Assembly: GCA_030705695.1 (NCBI GenBank)
Contig: JAUZPX010000067.1
Location: 1 to 10,383, forward strand
Length of the DNA: 10,383 nt
From: Bacillota bacterium
GTDB lineage: Bacteria; Bacillota; Clostridia; Oscillospirales; Acutalibacteraceae
Direction of reading: 5' to 3'
A program made the translations under genes and the position numbers. Position 1 is the stretch's first letter; every line of letters starts with the position of its first letter. The notes under the pieces are model-generated. The model saw only the letters and a program-made list of their open reading frames with translations, was not told the DNA's origin and did no database searches. This document shows, piece by piece, positions 1-6,868 of the stretch.

Positions 1-1091
1 CCTACATCAAAAAAACGTTCTCTATATTTCCTTGAAAATTCATAGAGCCCCGTGCCGAATGTCATAGCAGCTGTAATAGCGCAAACTGATTTATTTGTTT
101 CTGCAATCTTACAAAGCTCAGTACCGAATATTTTTGAAAAATCGGGTTTTGAAGTTAATGGTTCGCCTGTATCAATATCGAATGCTGAAATTCCGTGAAA
201 TGCTCTGGGATTATTCTCAGCAAACTGATATCCTTTGCCTTTTGTTGTAACAAGATGAACTAATACAGGAGCCTCTATTTTTTTAACTGCTTTTAAAGCG
301 TTAATTACTTCATGAAGATTATGACCGTCAACAGGACCGAAATATATAAAACCCAAATGCTCAAATAAAGTGTTGCGATAAACAAGATTTCTAAGGCTTG
401 CTTTAGATTCGACAAGAGCCTTTCGAAGAGGCTTACCTACAACAGGAGTATGCATAAGAAGTTTATCGACAGATTCTTTTGTATTTAAATATGAAGGTCT
501 TATACGCATACTAGTAAGATATTTCGCAACGGAACCAACATTTTTTGATATGGACATCTCATTGTCGTTTAATATTACAATAAAATTTTTATTAAATCTT
601 CCGGCATTGTTAATGCCTTCATATGCTAATCCGCCTGTAAAAGCTCCGTCACCGATTACAGCAAGTGTATAACTGTTATCATTATTCAGCATTTTTGCTC
701 TGGCTATGCCATATGCTGCCGAAATTGAAGTACTGCTATGCCCTGAATTAAAAGCGTCATACTTGCTTTCACTGCGTTTTGGGAACCCTGAAAGTCCGCC
801 GTCTTGACGGATTGTATCAATTTGCGCCAAACGGTCTGTCAGCATTTTATGAGCATAGCTTTGATGGCCAACATCCCAGACGATTGAGTCTTTCGGTGTA
901 TTAAAAACTTTATGTAAAGCAACGGTAAGTTCTACAACTCCAAGATTTGAAGCAAGATGCCCGCCGTTTTTAGATACAATGTTAATAAGCTTTTCACGAA
1001 TTTCAGAACATAAATCTTCAAGTTCTCCATATGAAAGCTTTTTTAAGTCTTCAGGCGATTTTATATGATTTAAAACATCCTTAGATGGCAT
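1..1091 (-). CDS. dxs: 1-deoxy-D-xylulose-5-phosphate synthase, C-terminus cut by window edge
   Basis: Dxs condenses pyruvate and glyceraldehyde 3-phosphate to 1-deoxy-D-xylulose 5-phosphate using thiamine diphosphate. It is the entry step of the cytoplasmic MEP isoprenoid pathway. I translated the frame by hand: 363 complete codons are present of a protein normally about 620 residues long. Family signatures are the early GGHLASNLGVVELT segment (about 43-56), WDVGHQSYAHK (72-82), the diphosphate/Mg-binding GDGAFTGG (147-154) with NDNEMSIS about 25 residues on (175-182), and YFGPVDGHN (250-258). The sequence ends at FFDV, just before the expected catalytic-Glu motif (GIAEQHA in the family), so that residue cannot be checked. 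The ATG (1091-1089) follows AGAGGT (1098-1103) at 6 nt. It lies 77 nt after ispA and has its own promoter. The identity is secure; only the 3' end is missing. Confidence 0.97.
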   Translation of the reverse strand, partial: MPSKDVLNHIKSPEDLKKLSYGELEDLCSEIREKLINIVSKNGGHLASNLGVVELTVALHKVFNTPKDSIVWDVGHQSYAHKMLTDRLAQIDTIRQDGGLSGFPKRSESKYDAFNSGHSSTSISAAYGIARAKMLNNDNSYTLAVIGDGAFTGGLAYEGINNAGRFNKNFIVILNDNEMSISKNVGSVAKYLTSMRIRPSYLNTKESVDKLLMHTPVVGKPLRKALVESKASLRNLVYRNTLFEHLGFIYFGPVDGHNLHEVINALKAVKKIEAPVLVHLVTTKGKGYQFAENNPRAFHGISAFDIDTGEPLTSKPDFSKIFGTELCKIAETNKSVCAITAAMTFGTGLYEFSRKYRERFFDV

Positions 1092-1126
1092 AGTTTTACC
1101 TCTTTAAAATCAATTTTGCTGGCGTT

Positions 1127-1155
1127 ATTATAACACACTTACACAAACGATTCAA
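1127..1155 (-). promoter_or_regulatory. Sigma-A-type promoter of dxs (extended -10)
   Basis: Read on the minus strand, TTGAAT (1150-1155) is followed by a 17-nt spacer and a perfect TATAAT (1127-1132). The TATAAT is preceded by TGT, an extended -10 element. It sits between the ispA stop and the dxs start. The predicted transcript would begin about 7 nt below the -10 and carry a leader of roughly 30 nt containing the AGAGGT ribosome binding site. This suggests dxs can be transcribed independently of the upstream operon. The call is from motif and spacing only. Confidence 0.72.
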
Positions 1156-1168
1156 ATTTTACTCTTTA

Positions 1169-2038
1169 TTAGTTTTTTCTTATTAACAATGAATTTGCAA
1201 TATTAATAAGTTCTTCCGTGTCGCCTTGAAATTCTTTAAGGCAATCAATTGCTTCTTTTGTAAGCACAGAAGCAAGCTCTCTGCATTTTTCAATACCTAT
1301 TGATGTCACAAAAGTAGATTTATTATTTTGCAAATCGCTTCCAACAGGTTTTCCAAATGTCTCTTCATCAGAAGTAACATCAAGAATATCATCTATTATC
1401 TGAAATGCAAGTCCGATTTTTTCAGCATATTTTCCAGCGGCTTGAATTTTCTCCTTACTTGCCCCCGCAATAATACAGCCAATCTGGCAAGCAGCATTAA
1501 TTAATGCCCCTGTTTTCTTTTGGTGCATTTCGTTTAATATTTTCAGGGAAGCTTTCTGATTCTCGTATTCTAAATCAATTGTTTGTCCGCCAACCATTCC
1601 ATTTGCTCCACAGCACTCAGCCAGAACAAATGCAGATTTTGCCGCAGCATCAGCACCGACAGATTCAACAGATTTCGGCGAAAGCATAACAGAAAAAGCT
1701 AGGCTTTGCAAAGCATCACCGGCAAGTAACGCAATATCCTCGCCGAATTTCTTATGATTAGACGGTTTTCCGCGTCTTAGGTCATCGTCATCCATACAAG
1801 GTAAATCATCATGAATTAGCGAGTAAGTATGAATCATTTCAATAGCACAGGCAAAAGGCATTGCAGCTTCCGTATCACCGCCGCAAAGCTTACAGAATTC
1901 AAGTATAAGCCGTGGACGAATTCGCTTGCCACCTGCCATTAAACTATATTTCATTGACTCTATTAATTGTTTTTCAGTACAGTTATCACTCGGTAAATAT
2001 GAAAGCAAAGCGCTTTCAATTTGTTCAAGTTCAGTCAT
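1169..2038 (-). CDS. ispA: Farnesyl diphosphate synthase / short-chain polyprenyl synthase
   Basis: Trans-prenyltransferase that elongates dimethylallyl diphosphate with isopentenyl diphosphate, normally to geranyl and farnesyl diphosphate, in the cytoplasm. With the ATG at 2038 it is 289 residues, usual for bacterial IspA. Visible motifs are GGKRIRP (36-42), the first aspartate-rich motif DDLPCMD (77-83) followed by DDDLRRGKP, GDAL (107-110) and the second aspartate-rich motif IDDILD (215-220). The sequence IHTYSLIHDDLP before the first motif is typical of bacterial FPP synthases, although chain length cannot be proven from it. I prefer the ATG at 2038: it overlaps the xseB stop by 8 nt, implying coupled translation. 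An in-frame GTG at 2056 would add six residues (VGNVKV, the initiator read as Met) with no family support. It lies downstream of xseB and upstream of dxs, its pathway partner. Confidence 0.95.
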   Translation of the reverse strand: MTELEQIESALLSYLPSDNCTEKQLIESMKYSLMAGGKRIRPRLILEFCKLCGGDTEAAMPFACAIEMIHTYSLIHDDLPCMDDDDLRRGKPSNHKKFGEDIALLAGDALQSLAFSVMLSPKSVESVGADAAAKSAFVLAECCGANGMVGGQTIDLEYENQKASLKILNEMHQKKTGALINAACQIGCIIAGASKEKIQAAGKYAEKIGLAFQIIDDILDVTSDEETFGKPVGSDLQNNKSTFVTSIGIEKCRELASVLTKEAIDCLKEFQGDTEELINIANSLLIRKN

Positions 2039-2264
2039 CACTTTCACGTTCCCCACTTTGCGCTTCTAGATTACTTACAAGTTTATCAAGCTCAATTACT
2101 TTTTGCTCCGCTTTTGTAAGCGCATCATAGCAATAAGCGGAAAGTTTTACGCCTTCTTCATATAGCTCGATTGATTTATTTAAAGGAAGTTCTCCTTTTT
2201 CAAGCTCGTCCACAATTTCTTCTAACCGATTTGCAGCTTCCTCATAACTAATATTCTTATTCAT
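2031..2264 (-). CDS. xseB: Exodeoxyribonuclease VII small subunit
   Basis: Small subunit of exonuclease VII, which with several copies per XseA large subunit degrades single-stranded DNA to oligonucleotides. The 77-residue length is typical. The N-terminal signature SYEEAANRLEEIVDELEKG (about 6-24), followed by LPLNKSIELYEEG, is diagnostic and forms the expected helical hairpin rich in Glu and Leu. The ATG is preceded by AGGA at a normal distance, 23 nt after the whiA stop. The gene ends in TGA, inside the start of ispA. Its usual partner xseA is not in front of it; whiA is there instead. If the enzyme is functional, xseA should lie elsewhere in the genome. Confidence 0.93.
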   Translation of the reverse strand: MNKNISYEEAANRLEEIVDELEKGELPLNKSIELYEEGVKLSAYCYDALTKAEQKVIELDKLVSNLEAQSGERESDD

Positions 2265-2287
2265 TTTACTTTCCTGTCTTTCACGGA

Positions 2288-3208
2288 TTATTTTAAACTT
2301 TCAGATATTTCAATAATTCTTTGCATTCTGTGATTTACACCTGAGCGGCTTATTTTCGGTCTTAATTTTTCTCCTAGCTCTTTTAACGAAAGCTCTGGGT
2401 TTTCAATTCGGAGATTACAAAGCTCTCGAAGTTCGTCAGGTAATGAAGAAAATCCCATTTTTGTTTTTATTTTCTCAATTGCCCGCACTTGCTTTGCAGC
2501 TGCGGTCGCTGTGCGCTGCATGTTTGCAACTTCAGAATTTGTCTTTCTGTTTAATTCATTTCGAATTTCTTTAATTATTTTCGTTTCAATAATATCCATT
2601 GCCTTTATCGGCGCACCAATATACGTAAGAAAATCGACAACTTTATTGTTGCCTTTTATATAAGCAACAAAGCTGCCTTTTCGAACAATAATTTTTGGTG
2701 TAATAGAAAGTTCAGGTACTTCAGAAATAAGCTTGCAAAGGTCGCTGCATAAATTTCTGTATGGCATTACAAATTCAATATGATAATCAATATTCGGGTC
2801 AGTTACCGTACCGCAACACAAAAAAGCTCCGCAAAGAAAAGCCTTAATACATTCGTCATCCTCAATATTGGCACGGTTAATACGAAGATTAATTTCGTTA
2901 TCAGTATGCCCGAATCCTTCAAAAATTCGGTTGCAATCGCTCTGTTGTGGGATTATTAGAGTAATTAAACTTGATTCGCTATTTTTTGAAAACAATGTAC
3001 TTTTCTTTTCAACTATGGAATTCATATTTTTTGAGATAAGATCCATAAATCGATTTGCTACATTACTGTTTTCAGTTGAAAGAGATATTTGCCGATACGA
3101 AAACTTTTTAGCGAAAAGTAAAAGACCATAGCATTCTGCTCTTTGAACATCAGGATTGTCTGAATAATGTTTACAAAGTTCTTTTTTAACATCCGAAGCA
3201 AAAGACAT
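2288..3208 (-). CDS. whiA: WhiA, DNA-binding protein linked to division and sporulation
   Basis: WhiA is a bipartite protein with a LAGLIDADG homing-endonuclease-like N-terminal domain and a C-terminal helix-turn-helix. In actinobacteria it activates sporulation genes; in Bacillus its homologue influences cell division and chromosome segregation. The 306-residue length fits. The start MSFASDVKKEL is a family signature. The C-terminus carries the conserved LRIENPELSLKELGEKL (about 266-282) and SRSGVNHRMQRI (287-298) that build the helix-turn-helix. The ATG has a strong ribosome binding site, GAGGGGG (3216-3222), at 7 nt. It is 38 nt after rapZ, where many Firmicutes have yvcK between the two. 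I see no homing-endonuclease catalytic motif, as expected for the family. Confidence 0.95.
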   Translation of the reverse strand: MSFASDVKKELCKHYSDNPDVQRAECYGLLLFAKKFSYRQISLSTENSNVANRFMDLISKNMNSIVEKKSTLFSKNSESSLITLIIPQQSDCNRIFEGFGHTDNEINLRINRANIEDDECIKAFLCGAFLCCGTVTDPNIDYHIEFVMPYRNLCSDLCKLISEVPELSITPKIIVRKGSFVAYIKGNNKVVDFLTYIGAPIKAMDIIETKIIKEIRNELNRKTNSEVANMQRTATAAAKQVRAIEKIKTKMGFSSLPDELRELCNLRIENPELSLKELGEKLRPKISRSGVNHRMQRIIEISESLK

Positions 3209-3246
3209 CGGCGTACCCCCTCTTCGGTATTATTCACCGCAATATT

Positions 3247-4110
3247 TTAAACTTTCCAGATATCTCTGTGATGTATCAATACTCTTTGCCCTTTTTCAAT
3301 AAGGTAATCAAATATTTTTCCCGAAAGAGTTACAGAACGGTGTTTGCCGCCCGTGCAACCGATAGCAATTACAAGATTGCTTTTTCCCTCATCCTTATAA
3401 AGCGGCATAGAATAATCAAGATAATCAATTATTCGCTTTAGAAGACCTTTTGTTTGATCCCATTTCATAACATATTCACGTACATCATCATCAAGCCCTG
3501 TTAAATTTTTCAGTTCTTTTATGTAGAACGGATTTGGCAGGCAACGTACGTCAAAAACAAGATCCGCTTCTAGCGGAATACCATACTTAAAGCCGAAAGA
3601 AATACATGTAATTGTAAGTCCAGAAAAAATATTCCCGAGAAAAAGTGTTGTAATACGCTCTTTTAACTGTGACGGTGTTAAATAGGAGCTGTCAATAATA
3701 TATGATGCCATCTCTTTTAGCGGCGACAAGAGCTTGATTTCGTTTGCAATAGCAGTTTCTGTTGATCCAAAAGATGTATCGCTTAGCGGATGTTTTCTTC
3801 TAGTCTGGCGGTAACGCAGAAGAAGAATATCTTCTTTTGTTTCAATAAACAATATTTTAAATTCCTGTTTATTTCTTGAAAGAGTTTTCAGTGCATCATA
3901 AAGGCTGTCGAAAACTTCTCCGCCTCGAATATCAGTTACAATTGCAACGTTCTTCATATTTTTATCGTTAGATTTATCGCAAAGATCGTAAAATACAGGA
4001 ATCAATACGGGAGGAATATTATCAACACAATAATAACCAATGTCTTCAAGTGCATGAAGAGCACAGGTTTTTCCTGAGCCTGAAAGTCCTGTTACAACAA
4101 CAAAGTTCAT
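3247..4110 (-). CDS. rapZ: RapZ/YvcJ-family P-loop nucleotide-binding protein
   Basis: Member of the RapZ (YvcJ) family. In Escherichia coli RapZ is an RNA-binding adaptor controlling GlmZ small-RNA decay and so glucosamine-6-phosphate synthesis. In Bacillus YvcJ is a nucleotide-hydrolysing protein whose role is less clear, and GlmZ is not expected in this lineage. The protein is 287 residues, normal for the family. The Walker A motif GLSGSGKT is at 8-15, followed by ALHALEDIGYYCVDNIPP. The C-terminal domain has SFGFKYGIP (171-179), FDVRCLPNPFY (186-196), GCTGGKHRSV (251-260) and a terminal HRDIWKV. The ATG is preceded by GAGGTGA (4115-4121) at 4 nt and lies 31 nt after murB. Co-location with murB suggests a tie to cell-wall amino-sugar metabolism; that is inference. 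Confidence 0.95.
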   Translation of the reverse strand: MNFVVVTGLSGSGKTCALHALEDIGYYCVDNIPPVLIPVFYDLCDKSNDKNMKNVAIVTDIRGGEVFDSLYDALKTLSRNKQEFKILFIETKEDILLLRYRQTRRKHPLSDTSFGSTETAIANEIKLLSPLKEMASYIIDSSYLTPSQLKERITTLFLGNIFSGLTITCISFGFKYGIPLEADLVFDVRCLPNPFYIKELKNLTGLDDDVREYVMKWDQTKGLLKRIIDYLDYSMPLYKDEGKSNLVIAIGCTGGKHRSVTLSGKIFDYLIEKGQRVLIHHRDIWKV

Positions 4111-4141
4111 ATATTCACCTCATTTTCACTGTGTTTTTATA

Positions 4142-5050
4142 TTAACCGATTACCTTTAATTCCTGTTCTAAATCATATCCTGATTGCTCTTTTACGGTAT
4201 TTTTTATTTCTTCAATTAAGCGGCAAACATCGTTGCAAGTTGCATCACCTTTGTTTATTATAAAACCTGCATGCTTTTCGCTGACACATGCACCGCCAAT
4301 TTGCTTTCCTTTTAAGCCGCAACTTTCAATCAGTGTACCGGCGTAGTTTCCCTCAGGGCGTTTAAACACACTGCCAGCACTTGGATACTCTAACGGCTGT
4401 TTATCCTTGCGCCGTGACATAAAGCCATCCATTCTGTTTCCAATTTCTTCTTTATAGTCTTCTTTTAATATTAATGTTGCACCAAGAATAATGTAATTAT
4501 TTTCGCAAAAAATGCTGTGTCTATATGAAAAATTCAAATGCTCGGAATTAATAACTTCGACTTTTCCGTCTTCATTTAAAACTGTTACGCTTTTTATTAC
4601 ATCTTTAATCTCGCTGCCATATGCACCGGCGTTCATATAAACGGCTCCACCAACAGAACCTGGAATCCCAAATGCAAATTCAATACCTGAAAGAGAGTGT
4701 TCTCTTGCTTCAATACATAAGGCTGAAAGACTTATTCCTGCTCCGCAATAAACTTCGGTATGACTTATAAATTTCATGGCGGAAAAGTCACCAGCAAGCT
4801 GAATAACAACTTTTCTAAGACCTTCATCGCTTACAAGCAAATTAGAACCTTTTCCAAGAATAAAAAATGATATTTTATTTGTTTTACAAAGCTCGATAAG
4901 AGCCTGTAAAGTTTGAATATTACTAACTTTTATAAACACATCGGCATTTCCGCCGATTTTAAATGTCGTATGTTTAGACATGGGTTCGTCAAATAAAGCA
5001 AGGCAATCGTATTCTTTTGCGAAATTCATCAGTTCCTGCTTTAAATCCAT
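4142..5050 (-). CDS. murB: UDP-N-acetylenolpyruvoylglucosamine reductase
   Basis: MurB reduces UDP-GlcNAc-enolpyruvate to UDP-MurNAc with NADPH and bound FAD, the second committed step of peptidoglycan precursor synthesis in the cytoplasm. The 302-residue length and spacing fit type II MurB, common in Firmicutes. FAD-binding signatures are TTFKIGG (28-34), GKGSNLLV (66-73), YCGAGISL (101-108) and GIPGSVGGAVYMNAGAYG (128-145). YRH (176-178) and SAGSVFKRP (224-232) follow, the latter containing the likely proton-donor serine S227. Glu297 in the terminal EQELKVIG is the probable catalytic acid. The start has GGGGG (5061-5065) 10 nt upstream. It lies between a PHP phosphatase gene and rapZ in the hprK operon. 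Confidence 0.97.
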   Translation of the reverse strand: MDLKQELMNFAKEYDCLALFDEPMSKHTTFKIGGNADVFIKVSNIQTLQALIELCKTNKISFFILGKGSNLLVSDEGLRKVVIQLAGDFSAMKFISHTEVYCGAGISLSALCIEAREHSLSGIEFAFGIPGSVGGAVYMNAGAYGSEIKDVIKSVTVLNEDGKVEVINSEHLNFSYRHSIFCENNYIILGATLILKEDYKEEIGNRMDGFMSRRKDKQPLEYPSAGSVFKRPEGNYAGTLIESCGLKGKQIGGACVSEKHAGFIINKGDATCNDVCRLIEEIKNTVKEQSGYDLEQELKVIG

Positions 5051-5071
5051 TATGTAGATACCCCCAATTTT

Positions 5072-5794
5072 TTATTCTAGTGGGATATTTTTCTCGCATA
5101 AATAAGCCTTAATCGTTTCTTCTTGTGCATTTACAATAAGTTCTTTTGGGAAATCAATTTCATCAAGCATCTTAAGTGCTTCTTCTGCATGACCGACAAC
5201 TGTCCAAAAATGTGCGTCGGTATTCACAACAATACGAGCACCGACTTTTTTACAGATTTTTGCAATCTCAATACAATTACTCATTGAGCTTTTTCTAAAA
5301 CGAAAAGAACCGTTATTAATTTCAACAAGTTTTCCGTTTCTTGCAAACTCAGGTATAACTTTTTCGTAATCGTACCTAAATTCAGGAGAACCGCTGTGAC
5401 CGATTACATTTACATCAGGATTTTTCGCAACATTCAGCCAAGTTTCCGTACAAGTGTCAACGCCTTGATTACCCTCAAGAATATTTGCGTGCATAGAAGC
5501 AACAACCCAATCAAGAGAATGAGTGGTATTTGCGTCAGTATCAAGATTCCCTTTATAATCAATAATATTTGCTTCAATTCCTTTTAGAACACGAACTCCA
5601 AATAAACGCGACGGAATAGCCGAAAGACTGTCAAAATAATAAGCTCCTGGTGAACCAGGCATTTTTCTCCCGTGATCTGTAAGCGCAATTGCATAAAGAT
5701 TCATATCAGCAGCAGCTTTAATCATCTCTGTTGCAGTAGCATATGCGTGTGTAGAGGCAATGGTATGAGTATGCAAATCGGCAATGATGTTCAT
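5072..5794 (-). CDS. PHP-domain phosphatase, YcdX-like
   Basis: The 240-residue protein belongs to the PHP (polymerase and histidinol phosphatase) superfamily, close to the YcdX type: single-domain metal-dependent phosphoesterases with a trinuclear metal site. The metal ligands are visible in order: DLHTHT (H8, H10), H16, TDHG (D40-H41), KGIEAN (E74), ASMH (H102), IGHSG (H133) and NTDAH (D193, H195). All PHP motifs are therefore present and an active enzyme is expected, but the substrate cannot be named from sequence. It begins 4 nt after the hprK stop with only a weak GGGTG-type ribosome binding site, suggesting translation coupled to hprK. It is followed 21 nt later by murB. PHP genes recur beside hprK and murB in Clostridia, which hints at a role near sugar phosphates or cell-wall precursors; that is inference. 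Confidence 0.9.
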   Translation of the reverse strand: MNIIADLHTHTIASTHAYATATEMIKAAADMNLYAIALTDHGRKMPGSPGAYYFDSLSAIPSRLFGVRVLKGIEANIIDYKGNLDTDANTTHSLDWVVASMHANILEGNQGVDTCTETWLNVAKNPDVNVIGHSGSPEFRYDYEKVIPEFARNGKLVEINNGSFRFRKSSMSNCIEIAKICKKVGARIVVNTDAHFWTVVGHAEEALKMLDEIDFPKELIVNAQEETIKAYLCEKNIPLE

Positions 5795-5798
5795 GCAG

Positions 5799-6767
5799 TT
5801 ACACCCACTCTATCGTGTTCTTTGAAACGTTTTCTTCAATTGTTGAAGAATCCATACCGAGGCTTGACAACAGCTCTTTAGCTGCATTGTAACCCATTTT
5901 CTTCTGTCTGTTATTCATAGCGGCAACTTCAATAATAATTGCCAAGTTTCTTCCAGGTTTTACCGGAATGGTCAAAACAGGAACTTCAATTCCTAGAATC
6001 TCCATAAATTCGCTGTCCATTCCCATTCGGTCATACACTTTTGAATTGTCCCAAATTTCCAGATTGATAACCATATCAATCTTTTCAGTTAATTTAACGG
6101 CACCCATACCAAAAATACGGCGGGCATTAATAATGCCGATACCGCGAAGCTCAATAAAATGTCGAATATTTTCAGGTGATGATCCCACCAACGATTTGCG
6201 TGAAACCTTTCTGATTTCAACGGCATCGTCTGCAATAAGACGATGTCCTCTCTTTATAAGCTCGATAGCCGTCTCGCTTTTACCGACACCGCTATCTCCG
6301 ATAAGCAAAATGCCTTCGCCGTATACTTCAACAAGTACGCCATGGCGAGTAATTCTCGGTGCAAGCTCAACGTTCAAATAAGAAACAAGCGCTGCTGAAA
6401 GACTTGATGTTGTATCGCTTGAACGCAGTATCGGAACTCTGTATTTTTCGGCAGCAGCTTTTAATTCAGATGATGGTTCAATGCTGCGAGCAATTATTAC
6501 AACAGGCGGCTTAAATTCAAAAATCTTCTCAACAACATGGCTGTGTTGTTCTTTGCTGAATCTTTCAAGAAAAGCATGCTCGGTATTACCTAAAATCTGA
6601 ATTCTGGTGTTGTCAAAAAAATCCAGATAACCTGTAAGCTCCAAACCGGGGCGATTAACATCCATAGATGAAATTAAGATTTCATCAGGGTTTACAGGCA
6701 TATACTCTGTTTCCAAAGAAAGTTCTTTAATGATTCGTGTAAGAGGTACGGTAAAATCTTTTGGCAT
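5799..6767 (-). CDS. hprK: HPr kinase/phosphorylase
   Basis: HprK phosphorylates Ser46 of HPr in the phosphotransferase system in response to glycolytic intermediates, and also dephosphorylates it. This drives CcpA-dependent carbon catabolite control in Firmicutes. The 322-residue length is normal. It has an N-terminal regulatory domain (about 1-130) and a C-terminal kinase domain with RHGVLVEVYG (141-150), the P-loop GDSGVGKS (157-164), IADDAVEI (178-185), the family signature ELRGIGIINARRIFG (206-220) and LEIWD (236-240). The region PVKPGRNLAIIIEVAA (268-283) is also typical. The ATG is preceded by AAGG about 11 nt upstream. It is the first gene of the seven-gene block and has a promoter-like sequence just upstream. 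Confidence 0.97.
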   Translation of the reverse strand: MPKDFTVPLTRIIKELSLETEYMPVNPDEILISSMDVNRPGLELTGYLDFFDNTRIQILGNTEHAFLERFSKEQHSHVVEKIFEFKPPVVIIARSIEPSSELKAAAEKYRVPILRSSDTTSSLSAALVSYLNVELAPRITRHGVLVEVYGEGILLIGDSGVGKSETAIELIKRGHRLIADDAVEIRKVSRKSLVGSSPENIRHFIELRGIGIINARRIFGMGAVKLTEKIDMVINLEIWDNSKVYDRMGMDSEFMEILGIEVPVLTIPVKPGRNLAIIIEVAAMNNRQKKMGYNAAKELLSSLGMDSSTIEENVSKNTIEWV

Positions 6768-6798
6768 TATTCACACAACCTTTTTTATAATCCAAATT

Positions 6799-6827
6799 AT
6801 TATACCGCAAAATCAGTAATTTTTAAA
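6799..6827 (-). promoter_or_regulatory. Putative sigma-A promoter of the hprK operon
   Basis: On the minus strand TTTAAA (6822-6827) and a perfect TATAAT (6799-6804) are separated by 17 nt in the 101-nt spacer between gerC and hprK. The -35 matches consensus in four of six positions. A transcript would start near 6792 and have a leader of about 25 nt. It is well placed to drive hprK through ispA separately from the germination operon. The AT-rich background makes chance matches likelier, so confidence is moderate. Confidence 0.58.
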
Positions 6828-6868
6828 GTACAAAAATGTATATTTTATCATTTTTTGATATTTTTCCC

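Noticed and set aside
1504..1689. Plus-strand open frames inside ispA, whiA, the PHP gene, hprK, gerC and gerA
   Set aside because: They lie antisense within well-identified genes, have no family resemblance or credible ribosome binding sites, and read as shadows of the coding strand.
6829..6840. Palindrome TACA-nnnn-TGTA next to the hprK -35 as an operator
   Set aside because: Arms of four bases in an AT-rich spacer are expected by chance and no second copy was seen elsewhere in the window.
6841..6865. Short hairpin TATCA-TTTTT-TGATA followed by T residues in the gerC-hprK spacer
   Set aside because: The stem is only 5 A/T-rich pairs and the T run lies on the plus strand, opposite to every gene here, so it is not a usable terminator for gerC.
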